Assembly: GCF_016907755.1 (NCBI RefSeq)
Contig: NZ_JAFBCN010000001.1
Location: forward strand, 2,108,001 to 2,172,000
From: Cellulosimicrobium cellulans
Lineage (GTDB): Bacteria > Actinomycetota > Actinomycetes > Actinomycetales > Cellulomonadaceae
Reading direction: 5' to 3'
DNA: 64,000 bases
Shown here: in pieces, positions 44,692 to 53,336 of the stretch
Numbering within the stretch: position 1 is the first letter of the stretch
Layout of the letters: every line of letters starts with the position of its first letter
Translations under genes and position numbers: made by a program
Notes under the pieces: generated by a model
Told to the model about the DNA's origin: nothing
The model's input: the letters and a program-made list of their open reading frames with translations, nothing else
The model's database searches: none

Positions 44692-45027
44692 ATGATCGAA
44701 CTCCGTGCGAGCACGCCCCCCGGGGGTCCTGAGGACCCGTTCCGGAACCCCGCGACCGAGCCGACGACCGGCACGTCGACCGGGGTGCTCGAGCGCGAGG
44801 AGACGCGCGAGCAGACCGAGCCGGGCGACCACGAACGCTTCGCGCACTACGTGCGCAAGGAGAAGATCATGGAGTCCGCGCTCTCCGGCAAGCCGGTGAT
44901 CGCGCTGTGCGGCAAGGTGTGGGTGCCCGGCCGCGACCCGAAGAAGTTCCCCGTGTGCCCCACGTGCAAGGAGATCTACGACGGTCTGCGCGACCCGCAG
45001 GACGGCGAGGGTGACTCCGGCAAGTGA
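44692..45027 (+). CDS. DUF3039 domain protein
   Basis: A 111-aa small soluble protein of the actinobacterial DUF3039 family. The conserved part is HERFAHYVRKEKIMESALSGKPVIALCGKVW followed by FPVCPTCKEIYDGL (cores ERFAHYVRKEK and VCPTCKEIY). The cysteines in ALCGKVW and CPTC may form a zinc knuckle. TAGACT (44679-44684) lies 7 nt before the ATG, so the mRNA is probably leaderless. Its stop overlaps the start of the helicase gene, so they are likely to act together. Confidence 0.88.
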   Translation: MIELRASTPPGGPEDPFRNPATEPTTGTSTGVLEREETREQTEPGDHERFAHYVRKEKIMESALSGKPVIALCGKVWVPGRDPKKFPVCPTCKEIYDGLRDPQDGEGDSGK

Positions 45028-46877
45028 GCGGGGAGCACCAGACGACGTCCACCGGTCACTCCGTCCCCGACACCCGTAGCAGGACCACACCGCCCGCGCC
45101 GCAGAGCCCGTCGTCGGCAGCGGCGTCGCACCTCTCGCCCGCGTTCCCGCGCCGTGCCCCGTGGGGCTCGGCGTCGAAGCTGCGCGCCTGGCAGGCGGAG
45201 GCCCTCGAGCTCTACCGCACGCGCGCGCCGCGCGACTTCCTCGCCGTCGCGACCCCCGGCGCGGGCAAGACGACGTTCGCGCTGCGCGTCGCGACGGAGC
45301 TCCTGGAGCAGGGCGTGGTGCGGCGGGTGACCGTCGTCGCACCGACCGAGCACCTCAAGCACCAGTGGGCCGACGCCGCCGCGCGCGTCGGCATCCGCAT
45401 CGACCCGAACTTCCGCAACAGCCAGGGGCGGCACGGCGCCCACTACGACGGTGTCGCGCTGACCTACGCGCAGATCGCCGCCAAGCCCGCCCTGCACGCG
45501 GCCCGCACGACCGCCGACCGCACGCTCGTCATCCTCGACGAGGTGCACCACGGCGGCGACGCGCTGTCGTGGGGCGACGCGGTGCGCGAGGCGTTCGAGG
45601 ACGCGACGCGCCGCCTCGCCCTCACGGGGACGCCGTTCCGCTCCGACACCGCGGCGATCCCGTTCGTCGAGTACGAGCGCGGCCCCGACGGCATCCGCCG
45701 GTCGCGTGCGGACTACACGTACGGCTACGGCGACGCGCTGCGCGACCACGTCGTGCGCCCCGTGCTCTTCCTGTCGTACTCCGGCAACATGCGCTGGCGC
45801 ACGAAGGCCGGCGACGAGGTGAGCGCACGCCTCGGCGAGGCGCTCACCAAGGACATGACCGGCCAGGCGTGGCGCACCGCGCTCGACCCGAACGGCGAGT
45901 GGATCCCGTCGGTCCTCGCGGCCGCGGACAAGCGCCTCACCGAGGTACGGCGCGCGATCCCGGACGCCGGTGGCCTGGTCATCGCGACCGACCAGACCGA
46001 CGCGCGCGCCTACGCGGGACACCTCGCCCGGATCACCGGGAGATCGCCGACGGTCGTCCTCTCCGACGACGACGGGGCGAGCAGCCGCATCGAGGAGTTC
46101 TCCGACGGCGACGGCCGGTGGATGGTCGCCGTGCGCATGGTGTCGGAGGGCGTGGACGTCCCGCGCCTCGCCGTCGGCGTGTACGCGACCTCGACGGCGA
46201 CCCCGCTGTTCTTCGCGCAGGCGGTCGGGCGGTTCGTGCGGGCGCGCAAGCGGGGCGAGACGGCGTCGGTGTTCCTGCCGAGCGTCCCGCACCTGCTGGA
46301 GCTCGCGAACGGGCTCGAGATCGAGCGTGACCACGCGCTCGACCGCCCGCTCACGGCGGAGGAGCAGGGCGAGGGCTTCAGCCCCGAGGACGCGCTGCTG
46401 GCGGAGGCGAACCGGGAGGACAAGGCGTCGGGCGAGCTCGTCCAGGGCTCGTTCGAGGCGCTCGAGGCGCAGGCGTCGTTCGACCGCGTGCTGTTCGACG
46501 GCGGCGAGTTCGGGACGGGCGCGGACGTCGGGTCGGACGAGGAGCTCGACTTCCTCGGGCTCCCCGGACTCCTCGACGCCGACCAGGTCACCACGCTGCT
46601 GCGTCAGCGCCAGGCCGACCAGCTGAGCGCCCGCTCGAAGACCACGCAGTCGGCGGAGCGGGAGCGGTCCGAGCTGGACCACCGTCGAGCGGCCGAGCTC
46701 CGCAAGGAGCTCCAGCAGCTCGTGTCCGCCTGGTCGCGCCGCAGCGGGCAGCCGCACGGCTCGGTGCACACCGAGCTGCGCCGCCGCTGCGGCGGACCCG
46801 AGGTCCCGCTCGCGACGGTCGAGCAGCTCGACGCCCGCGTCGCGACCGTGCGCGGCTGGTTCGTCGGCAAGCGGTAG
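45024..46877 (+). CDS. DEAD/DEAH-box (SF2) helicase, DUF3039-coupled
   Basis: A 617-aa helicase. After a Ser/Pro-rich start, domain 1 has LRAWQAEAL (Q-like), Walker A ATPGAGKTT (about residues 75-83), motif II ILDEVHHGGD and motif III LTGTPFRSD. Domain 2 has VRMVSEGVDVPRLAVGVYA and QAVGRFVRARKRGE (motifs V and VI). A C-terminal region with a coiled segment (about 520-617) ends in VRGWFVGKR. Substrate and process unknown; the UvrB/XPB-like core suggests DNA. The GTG overlaps the DUF3039 stop. Confidence 0.9.
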   Translation: MSGEHQTTSTGHSVPDTRSRTTPPAPQSPSSAAASHLSPAFPRRAPWGSASKLRAWQAEALELYRTRAPRDFLAVATPGAGKTTFALRVATELLEQGVVRRVTVVAPTEHLKHQWADAAARVGIRIDPNFRNSQGRHGAHYDGVALTYAQIAAKPALHAARTTADRTLVILDEVHHGGDALSWGDAVREAFEDATRRLALTGTPFRSDTAAIPFVEYERGPDGIRRSRADYTYGYGDALRDHVVRPVLFLSYSGNMRWRTKAGDEVSARLGEALTKDMTGQAWRTALDPNGEWIPSVLAAADKRLTEVRRAIPDAGGLVIATDQTDARAYAGHLARITGRSPTVVLSDDDGASSRIEEFSDGDGRWMVAVRMVSEGVDVPRLAVGVYATSTATPLFFAQAVGRFVRARKRGETASVFLPSVPHLLELANGLEIERDHALDRPLTAEEQGEGFSPEDALLAEANREDKASGELVQGSFEALEAQASFDRVLFDGGEFGTGADVGSDEELDFLGLPGLLDADQVTTLLRQRQADQLSARSKTTQSAERERSELDHRRAAELRKELQQLVSAWSRRSGQPHGSVHTELRRRCGGPEVPLATVEQLDARVATVRGWFVGKR

Positions 46878-46896
46878 CCGACGCCGGGCCCGTGCG

Positions 46897-48327
46897 TCAG
46901 GAGAGCGTGTGCACGACCGTCGGGATCGCGGGGTCGCCGGCGGAGAGGCGGCGCGCGCCGCGGGGCAGCTCGGCGCGGGCCTCGCGGTGGCGGTGCGCGG
47001 CGTTCTGGACCCCGTAGGAACCGACCCAGCGCGAGTCGACCGCGCCGTCGACGACGAGGGGGACCTGGAGCGGCCGCAGGTCGCCGTCGTCGGGCTCCCA
47101 CTCCTGGACGGGGAGGTCGGCGCCGGTGACGACGACCTCCTCGATCGCGCGCCCGTCGACGTCGTAGCGGCGCGCCGCGACCTTGCGCCCCCCGGTGCTG
47201 GTCTTGGCCGTGGACGCCTTGGCGACGGGCTGGAGCACGCCGGAGGAGTCGGCGCGGGCGACGAGCTTGTAGACCATGCCGCACGTCGGCGCGCCGGAGC
47301 CGGTGACGAGCGACGTGCCGACGCCGTACGAGTCGACCGGTGCGGCGGCGAGCGACGCGATGGCGTACTCGTCGAGGTCGGACGTCACGGTGATCTTCGT
47401 GTCGTGCGCGCCGAGCGAGTCGAGCTGGCGGCGCACCTCGACGGCGAGGACTCCGAGGTCGCCGGAGTCGAGGCGGACGGCGCCGAGCCGGCCGCCGGCG
47501 GCGCGGACCGCGTTCTGGACGCCCTTGCGTACGTCGTAGGTGTCGACGAGCAGGGTCGTGCCGGCCCCGAGGGAGGCGACCTGCGACGCGAAGGCGGACT
47601 CCTCGTCGTCGTGCAGGAGCGTGAAGGCGTGCGCGGCCGTGCCGATGGTCGCGAGCCCGTACCGGCGTCCCGCCTCGAGGTTCGACGTCCCGGCGAACCC
47701 GCCGACGACGGCGGCGCGCGCCGCGGCGACGGCGGCCTGCTCGTGCGCGCGCCGCGCGCCCATCTCGAGGCACGGGCGCTCGACGGCGGCGCTCGTCATG
47801 CGCGACGCGGCCGACGCGACGGCGGAGTCGTAGTTGAGGATCGACAGCACGAGCGTCTCGAGCAGGACGGCCTCGGCGAACGTGCCCTCGACGGTCATCA
47901 CGGGGGACTGCGGGAAGAAGACCTCGCCCTCGGCGTACCCCGTGATCGTCCCGGTGAACCGGTAGCCGGCGAGGAACTCGAGCGTGCGGTCGTCGACGAC
48001 GGCCTGCGCGTGCAGCCAGTCGAGCTCCTCGGCCCCGAAGCGGAACGACGAGAGCGCCTCGAGGACGCGTCCGGTCCCCGCGAGGACCCCGTAGCGCCGC
48101 CCGGGGGGAAGGCGCCGCGTGAAGACCTCGAAGAGGCAGTGCCGGTCGGCGGTGCCGTCCGCGAGCGCGGCCTGGAGCATCGTCAGCTCGTAGCGGTCGG
48201 TGAGGAGCGCGGTCGACGCGACCGGCTGGTACGGCGGGCGCTCCGGCGCCGGGCCGGCGTGCTGTCCTGGCGAGGCAGCGCTGTCGGTGGGGGAGAGGGC
48301 GACGCTGCCCGGATCGGCGAGGCTCAT
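46897..48327 (-). CDS. pncB: nicotinate phosphoribosyltransferase
   Basis: A 476-aa enzyme of NAD salvage converting nicotinate and PRPP to nicotinate mononucleotide. Signatures: LLTDRYELTMLQAAL, FEVFTRRLPPGRRYGVLAG, EFLAGYRFTGTITGYAEGEVFFP-type block (core FTGTITGYAEGE) and the phosphate site VRLDSGDLG plus GVGTSLVTGSGAPTCGMVYKLV. The ATG is preceded by TACCGT (48335-48340, minus) at 7 nt. Only 65 bp separate it from the divergent clpS, so both start from back-to-back leaderless promoters. Confidence 0.94.
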   Translation of the reverse strand: MSLADPGSVALSPTDSAASPGQHAGPAPERPPYQPVASTALLTDRYELTMLQAALADGTADRHCLFEVFTRRLPPGRRYGVLAGTGRVLEALSSFRFGAEELDWLHAQAVVDDRTLEFLAGYRFTGTITGYAEGEVFFPQSPVMTVEGTFAEAVLLETLVLSILNYDSAVASAASRMTSAAVERPCLEMGARRAHEQAAVAAARAAVVGGFAGTSNLEAGRRYGLATIGTAAHAFTLLHDDEESAFASQVASLGAGTTLLVDTYDVRKGVQNAVRAAGGRLGAVRLDSGDLGVLAVEVRRQLDSLGAHDTKITVTSDLDEYAIASLAAAPVDSYGVGTSLVTGSGAPTCGMVYKLVARADSSGVLQPVAKASTAKTSTGGRKVAARRYDVDGRAIEEVVVTGADLPVQEWEPDDGDLRPLQVPLVVDGAVDSRWVGSYGVQNAAHRHREARAELPRGARRLSAGDPAIPTVVHTLS

Positions 48328-48392
48328 GCGGAATACGGTAGGGCAGCGACGGGTACGACGGGCGTCGACAGGCCCACGAATACAGTGGTGGC

Positions 48393-48728
48393 GTGAGCCC
48401 CCAGCCGATCTTCACCCGCGCCGTCGGCGCGCGGGCGTCCGTGACCGTGCCCGAGGAGGCGACGCGGGTCGACGAGACCGTCCTCCCCGACAGCCCGTGG
48501 GTCACCCTCGTGTGGAACGACCCGGTCAACCTCATGAGCTACGTCGCGTACGTGTTCGAGTCCTACTTCGGGTACGCCGCGGAGCGCGCCCAGGAGCTCA
48601 TGCTGCAGGTGCACCAGGAGGGTCGCGCCGTCGTGTCGACGGGCGACCGCGAGCGCATGGAGGTCGACGTGCAGGCGATGCACTCGTTCGGGCTGTGGGC
48701 GACCCTCCAGAAGGACGGTGAGCAGTGA
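48393..48728 (+). CDS. clpS: ATP-dependent Clp protease adaptor ClpS
   Basis: A 111-aa N-degron adaptor that feeds substrates with destabilising N-termini to ClpAP/ClpCP. It has [20 protein letters not shown] (the ClpS N-x-x-x-D/N hinge and ligand pocket), [17 protein letters not shown] and a long N-terminal extension. TACAGT (48381-48386) lies 6 nt before the GTG. Its stop overlaps the DUF2017 gene by four bases (GTGA), the usual actinobacterial pair. Confidence 0.95.
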   Translation: MSPQPIFTRAVGARASVTVPEEATRVDETVLPDSPWVTLVWNDPVNLMSYVAYVFESYFGYAAERAQELMLQVHQEGRAVVSTGDRERMEVDVQAMHSFGLWATLQKDGEQ

Positions 48729-49393
48729 GGCCGTTCCGCGCCGAGGCGCAGGGGTACGTCGCGGAGCTCGAGCCGTCGGAGCGGATCGTGCTGGCCCAGC
48801 TCGCGGGCGACGTCGCGCAGATGCTCCAGGAGGGCGTGCCGGGGCGGGCGCCGGGGGAGCCCGGACCGTCCGGGCCCGACGACGCGTGGTCGCCTCCCGG
48901 CTGGACGGGGCCGGTCCCCGGGGGGAGCGTCTCGGACGCGACGCCGCCGCCGGACCCGGCCGTGCGGCGTCTGCTCCCGGACGCGTCGGACGACGTCGAG
49001 GTGGCCGCCGAGTTCCGGCGGTTCACCCAGGACGACCTGGCGGCGCGCAAGGTCGGGCGGCTGGTGCGGCTGGCGCGCCTGCTCGTGGACGCAGAGCCCG
49101 CGGAGGTGGCGCCGTTCGCCGTCGCCCGCGACGATGCCGAGGACGTCGCGGGGGCGCTGACGGACGTCCGCCTCGTGCTCGCCGAGCGCCTCGGCCTGCG
49201 GACCGACGAGCAGGTCGAGGGCCTCTACGACGAGCTGGACCGCGAGGGCGACGACGGCCCGGACGACGGCGAGGTGGGTGGCGCACCGCGCCGCTTCCTC
49301 GTGAGCGTCTTCCTGCTCACGGGCCTGCTCCAGGAGTCGCTCGTCGACGGCATGCTCGCCGACCTGCGGGCGGGGCGCGACGGCCGGTCCTGA
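48725..49393 (+). CDS. DUF2017 domain protein
   Basis: A 222-aa soluble protein of the DUF2017 family that almost always follows clpS in actinobacteria. It starts [20 protein letters not shown] and continues with a helical domain, [26 protein letters not shown] (core [15 protein letters not shown]) and [21 protein letters not shown] at the C-terminus. A Gly/Pro-rich insertion lies at about 41-75. The function is not known; the coupling suggests a role with ClpS. Confidence 0.88.
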   Translation: MRPFRAEAQGYVAELEPSERIVLAQLAGDVAQMLQEGVPGRAPGEPGPSGPDDAWSPPGWTGPVPGGSVSDATPPPDPAVRRLLPDASDDVEVAAEFRRFTQDDLAARKVGRLVRLARLLVDAEPAEVAPFAVARDDAEDVAGALTDVRLVLAERLGLRTDEQVEGLYDELDREGDDGPDDGEVGGAPRRFLVSVFLLTGLLQESLVDGMLADLRAGRDGRS

Positions 49394-49504
49394 GGGTCGT
49401 CCCGCGCGTCGGGCCGCCGCGGCGACCGCCCTGTGGGCGCTGCCACAGGCGGGAGCCGCGGTTCGGTGCGCCCCGCGCGCGGGCGCGCCAGTAGGCTCGG
49501 GCGG

Positions 49505-50308
49505 GTGAACGACGCTCCCATCGGGATCTTCGACTCGGGCGTGGGTGGCCTGACCGTCGCGCGCTCGATCCTGGACCAGCTCCCGAACGAGTCCCTCCTC
49601 TACATCGGGGACACCGCGAACGGTCCCTACGGGCCCAAGCCGCTCGCGGCGGTCCGGGCGATGGCGCTGGCGATCATGGACCAGCTCGTCGACGACGGCG
49701 TGAAGATGCTCGTCATCGCGTGCAACTCGGCCTCCTCGGCTGTCCTGCGCGACGCCCGTGAGCGGTACACGCAGCGCCACGGCCTGCCGGTCGTCGAGGT
49801 GATCCTCCCGGCGGCGCGCCGCGCGGTCGCGGCGACGCGCTCGGGGCGGATCGGGGTCATCGGGACGCGCGCCACCATCACGTCGCGGTCCTACGAGGAC
49901 GCGTTCGCCGTCACGCCGGGACTGCACCTCACGACCCAGGCGTGCCCGGACTTCGTGTCCCTCGTCGAGCAGGGCGTGACGTCGGGGCCCGAGGTGCTGG
50001 AGGTCGCGCACCGCTACCTCGACCCGGTCAAGGCGGCGGGCGTCGACACGCTCGTGCTCGGGTGCACGCACTACCCGCTCCTGACGGGCGCGATCTCCTA
50101 CGTCATGGGCGAGGAGGTCACGCTCGTGTCGAGCGCGGAGGAGACCGCCAAGGACGTCTACCGCACGCTCGTCGCGCACGACCTCGAACGCTCGCGCGAC
50201 GCGGGGACGCCGCGGCACCGCTTCCTCGCGACGGGGAGCGCGGAACCGTTCGAGCACCTGGCGCGCCGCTTCCTCGGCCCCGAGGTGCTCAGCGTGGAGG
50301 CCGCCTGA
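49505..50308 (+). CDS. murI: glutamate racemase
   Basis: A 267-aa enzyme making D-glutamate for peptidoglycan. Both catalytic cysteines are present: IACNSASSA (about residue 73) and [10 protein letters not shown] (about 183), with [14 protein letters not shown] at the N-terminus and [11 protein letters not shown]-type [13 protein letters not shown] 49505 follows TAGGCT (49492-49497) by 7 nt; the longer frame is rejected. The stop overlaps the MBL gene (TGATG). Confidence 0.96.
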   Translation: MNDAPIGIFDSGVGGLTVARSILDQLPNESLLYIGDTANGPYGPKPLAAVRAMALAIMDQLVDDGVKMLVIACNSASSAVLRDARERYTQRHGLPVVEVILPAARRAVAATRSGRIGVIGTRATITSRSYEDAFAVTPGLHLTTQACPDFVSLVEQGVTSGPEVLEVAHRYLDPVKAAGVDTLVLGCTHYPLLTGAISYVMGEEVTLVSSAEETAKDVYRTLVAHDLERSRDAGTPRHRFLATGSAEPFEHLARRFLGPEVLSVEAA

Positions 50309-51138
50309 TGCGCCTCGTCACGGTCGGGTGCTCGGGGTCGTTCGCCGGGCCGGACTCGCCCGCGTCGTCGTACCTCGTCCAGGTCCCGGCCGCCGAGGCC
50401 GCGGCCGCGGGCTTCGCGGCGCGCGACTGGAACGTCGTGCTCGACCTGGGCAACGGGGCGCTGGGCGCGCTCCAGCGGTTCGTCGACCCGCTCGACCTCG
50501 ACGCCGTCGCGCTGTCGCACCTGCACCCCGACCACTTCGTCGACGTCTGCGGGCTGTACGTCTACCTGCGCTACCACCCCGAGCGCGGCTCGACCCGGAC
50601 CGGGGTGCCGAGCCGGCTGACGGTGCTCGGTCCGTCGGGCACGGCCGGGCGCATCGAGGCGGCGTACGGCGCCGAGCCGGGCGACGGGATGAGCGAGGAG
50701 CTGGACGTGCGGGTCTGGGAGCCGGGCGTGCCCGTGAGGGTCGGGCCGCTCACGCTCGAGCCGCACCGCGTGTTCCACCCCGTCGAGGCGTACGGCGTGC
50801 GCGTCACGGGGCCGTCGTCGCTGCGGCCGGGCGAGCGGGCCGTGCTCGCGTACACGGGCGACACCGACGCGTGCGACGGCGTCGTCGAGCTCGCGCGGGA
50901 CGCCGACCTGCTGCTGTCGGAGGCCGCGTTCCACGAGGGCCGCGACGACGGCGTCGAGCGCGGCATCCACCTCACGGGGCGCCGGGCGGGCGAGGTCGCG
51001 ACGGCGGCCGGCGCGCACCGGCTGGTCCTGACGCACCTCCCCGCGTGGAACGACCCCGAGCGGTCGCGCGCGGAGGCCCGCGAGTCGTACGCGGGCAAGG
51101 TCGACGTCGCGACCACCGGCGCGGTCTTCGACCTCTAG
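50308..51138 (+). CDS. MBL-fold metallohydrolase
   Basis: A 276-aa metallo-beta-lactamase fold hydrolase. Metal ligands: LSHLHPDHFVDVCG (HxHxDH, about residues 70-76), a histidine near HRVFHPVEAYG, YTGDTDACDG (Asp, about 188) and LTHLPAW (about 240). This is the small RNase Z/YcjL-like group found beside murI, rph and rdgB in actinobacteria; substrate unknown. It is translationally coupled to murI. Confidence 0.9.
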   Translation: MRLVTVGCSGSFAGPDSPASSYLVQVPAAEAAAAGFAARDWNVVLDLGNGALGALQRFVDPLDLDAVALSHLHPDHFVDVCGLYVYLRYHPERGSTRTGVPSRLTVLGPSGTAGRIEAAYGAEPGDGMSEELDVRVWEPGVPVRVGPLTLEPHRVFHPVEAYGVRVTGPSSLRPGERAVLAYTGDTDACDGVVELARDADLLLSEAAFHEGRDDGVERGIHLTGRRAGEVATAAGAHRLVLTHLPAWNDPERSRAEARESYAGKVDVATTGAVFDL

Positions 51139-51203
51139 CCGCTGAGTGCGGGGGACGTGTCGCCCGCACGGCGTCGTGACGGCAGATACCCCGCACTCAG
51201 CGG
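51139..51203. repeat. long intergenic inverted repeat between MBL gene and rph
   Basis: CCGCTGAGTGCGGGG (51139-51153) and its perfect complement (51189-51203) form a 15-bp stem around 35 nt. The loop holds a partial third copy (CCCGCAC near 51163-51169). It could terminate the murI-MBL unit, and it ends 15 nt before the TAGGGT box of rph. It resembles, but does not fully match, the quartet repeats. Confidence 0.75.
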
Positions 51204-51230
51204 GTGCCGGGCGGTCGGTAGGGTGGCGGC

Positions 51231-52001
51231 ATGACCATCCCCGCATCGTCCTCGGACACGGGCGCGCCCCTGCGCGCCGACGGCCGCACGCCCGACCAGC
51301 TCCGCCCCGTGACCATCACCCGCCACTGGCTCGACCAGGCCGAGGGGAGCGTGCTCGTCGAGTTCGGTCGCACGCGCGTGCTGTGCGCGGCGTCGTTCAC
51401 GGAGGGCGTGCCGCGCTGGCGCAAGGGGTCGGGCGAGGGCTGGGTCACGGCCGAGTACGCGATGCTCCCGCGCGCGACGAACGAGCGGAGCCAGCGCGAG
51501 TCGGTCAAGGGCAAGATCGGCGGGCGCACGCACGAGATCTCGCGCCTCATCGGCCGGTCCCTGCGCGCGATCATCGACGTCTCGGCGCTCGGCGAGAACA
51601 CGATCGTCCTGGACTGCGACGTCCTCCAGGCCGACGGCGGCACGCGCACCGCCGCGATCACGGGAGCCTACGTGGCGCTCGCCGACGCGGTCGCGTGGGG
51701 CCAGCGGCACGGGCACATCAAGGGCGGCAAGCCGGTCCTGACGGACTCCGTCGCGGCCGTGAGCGTCGGGATCATCGACGGCACGCCCATGCTCGACCTC
51801 CCGTACGTCGAGGACGTGCGGGCCGAGACGGACATGAACGTCGTCGTCACGGGCTCGGGCACGTTCGTCGAGGTGCAGGGCACCGCCGAGCACGCCCCGT
51901 TCGACCGCGCCGAGCTCGACGCGCTGCTCGACCTCGCGGTCGCGGGCACCGCCGACCTCACCGCGATCCAGCGCGCGGCGCTCGCGGCGGACGCACGGTG
52001 A
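51231..52001 (+). CDS. rph: ribonuclease PH
   Basis: A 256-aa phosphate-dependent 3' exoribonuclease that trims tRNA 3' ends. Typical blocks are [23 protein letters not shown]-type start (core [14 protein letters not shown]), [52 protein letters not shown]-type (core [14 protein letters not shown]) and [23 protein letters not shown] (51219-51224) lies 6 nt before the ATG. The stop overlaps rdgB (GTGA). Confidence 0.97.
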   Translation: MTIPASSSDTGAPLRADGRTPDQLRPVTITRHWLDQAEGSVLVEFGRTRVLCAASFTEGVPRWRKGSGEGWVTAEYAMLPRATNERSQRESVKGKIGGRTHEISRLIGRSLRAIIDVSALGENTIVLDCDVLQADGGTRTAAITGAYVALADAVAWGQRHGHIKGGKPVLTDSVAAVSVGIIDGTPMLDLPYVEDVRAETDMNVVVTGSGTFVEVQGTAEHAPFDRAELDALLDLAVAGTADLTAIQRAALAADAR

Positions 52002-52687
52002 GCGGCGCGCCCGAGGCGACGGGCGTCGTCGTGCCCGACGGCGCCCGCCTCGTGCTCGCGACGCACAACCCGGGCAAGATCGCCGAGCTGCGCGCCATCC
52101 TGGCCGCGGAGCTCGACGCGCACCCGGGCCTCGCGCTCGCGCACGAGGCGATCGTCGGTGCCGGTGACGTCGGCGCGCCCGAGCCGGTCGAGGACGGCGT
52201 GACGTTCGCGGAGAACGCGCTCATCAAGGCGCGCGCGCTCGTGGCGGCGACGGGCCTGCCGGCGGTCGCCGACGACTCGGGCCTCGCCGTCGACGTGCTC
52301 GGCGGCGCCCCGGGGATCTTCTCGGCGCGCTGGGCCGGGCGCCACGGCGACGACGTCGCGAACCTCGAGCTCCTGCTCGCCCAGCTCGGCGACGTGCCTG
52401 CCGAGCACCGGGCCGCGGGCTTCGTGTGCGCGGCGGCGCTCGTCACGCCGGACGGCACCGAGGTGGTGCGCACCGGCGAGATGCGCGGGACCCTGCTCAC
52501 CGCGCCGCGCGGCGAGAACGGGTTCGGGTACGACCCGATCCTCCTGCCGGACGAGCAGCCGGACGCCGGCGCGCCCGCCCGCTCCGCGGCCGAGCTGAGC
52601 CCGGCGGAGAAGAACGCCGTGAGCCACCGGGGCAAGGCGTTCCGCGCGCTCGCCCCCGAGATCGTGACCGTGCTCTCGTCGAGGTAG
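51998..52687 (+). CDS. rdgB: XTP/dITP diphosphatase (RdgB/HAM1)
   Basis: A 229-aa house-cleaning pyrophosphatase for deaminated purine nucleotides. Motifs: [56 protein letters not shown] and the terminal [10 protein letters not shown]. Spacers such as [15 protein letters not shown] make it slightly longer than usual. The stop codon TAG lies inside the first word of the repeat that follows. Confidence 0.95.
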   Translation: MSGAPEATGVVVPDGARLVLATHNPGKIAELRAILAAELDAHPGLALAHEAIVGAGDVGAPEPVEDGVTFAENALIKARALVAATGLPAVADDSGLAVDVLGGAPGIFSARWAGRHGDDVANLELLLAQLGDVPAEHRAAGFVCAAALVTPDGTEVVRTGEMRGTLLTAPRGENGFGYDPILLPDEQPDAGAPARSAAELSPAEKNAVSHRGKAFRALAPEIVTVLSSR

Positions 52688-52759
52688 AGGCCCGGTCCCG
52701 CGAGGTAGAGGCCTGGTCGGCGACCACGCCTCTACCTCGGGTGACCACGCCTCTACCGC
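52681..52759. repeat. intergenic quartet repeat, word GAGGTAGAGGCC
   Basis: GAGGTAGAGGCC occurs at 52681-52692 and 52702-52713 (21-nt period). The near-complement GCCTCTACCTC/GC occurs at 52728-52738 and 52749-52759 (21-nt period), each preceded by GACCAC. It lies between convergent rdgB and DUF3054, reaches into the rdgB stop codon, and could act as a bidirectional terminator. Confidence 0.75.
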
Positions 52760-53226
52760 GGGGTGCGGGCGGCGCGGAGGCGCGCGACGAGCGAGGCGAC
52801 GAGACGCCAGCCGACGAGCGTCGCGAGCAGGAACAGCGCGGAGACGACGAGGAACGGGACGGCGAGGCCCTCGCCCGTCGCGGCCCGCAGCGCCATGCCG
52901 ACGGCCCAGGTCAGCGCCCACGCACCGACGCCGACGGGCCAGGGCACGAGCGGGCGTCGCCACGCGCGCAGCACGACCCACGCGACCGCGAGGCCGGCGA
53001 GGAACGGCCACGCGATGCCCGCGACGGCGGTGAGGGGGCTGTCCGCGGCGTGGCTCGCGCGCCCGCCCGCGGCGAAGGCGAGGACGCTCACGACGTCGAG
53101 CACGACGGCGAGCGTCACGACCCGGGCCGCGGTCCGGCCCGTGGAGGGCTCCGGCGTCGTCCCGGGGGCGGCGGCAGGGGAGGAGGGGGCGCTCGGCTGG
53201 GCCGGTCCGGAGGGCACGGTGCTCAT
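52753..53226 (-). CDS. DUF3054 family membrane protein
   Basis: A 157-aa membrane protein with four predicted helices. It has the DUF3054 layout: VVTLAVVLDVVSVLAFAAGGRASHA, GIAWPFLAGLAVAWVVLRAW, WPVGVGAWALTWAVGMALRAA-type (core VGVGAWALTWAVGMAL) and VPFLVVSALFLLATLVGWRL. Function unknown. The ATG is preceded by TACGGT (53234-53239, minus) at 7 nt. The gene is flanked on both sides by quartet repeats with different words. Confidence 0.85.
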   Translation of the reverse strand: MSTVPSGPAQPSAPSSPAAAPGTTPEPSTGRTAARVVTLAVVLDVVSVLAFAAGGRASHAADSPLTAVAGIAWPFLAGLAVAWVVLRAWRRPLVPWPVGVGAWALTWAVGMALRAATGEGLAVPFLVVSALFLLATLVGWRLVASLVARLRAARTPR

Positions 53227-53248
53227 GCGCCCGACCGTACCCCGCGCG

Positions 53249-53316
53249 CGAGATCGACCCGTACGGTCGAGATCGACCCTCGGGAGGTCGATCTCGCGCC
53301 GCGGGGGTCGATCCCG
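53249..53316. repeat. intergenic quartet repeat, word CGAGATCGACCC
   Basis: CGAGATCGACCC at 53249-53260 and 53268-53279 (19-nt period) is followed by GGTCGATCTCG (53286-53296) and GGTCGATCCCG (53306-53316, 20-nt period). It lies between the divergent DUF3054 and ABC-F promoters, so it cannot be a plain terminator. Confidence 0.75.
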
Positions 53317-53336
53317 CGGCACCTAAGGTAGTCCCC

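Noticed and set aside
52681-53316. CRISPR array
   Set aside because: The repeats are only two direct plus two inverted words per locus with 7-9 nt between them; there are no spacers of 30 nt and no cas genes.
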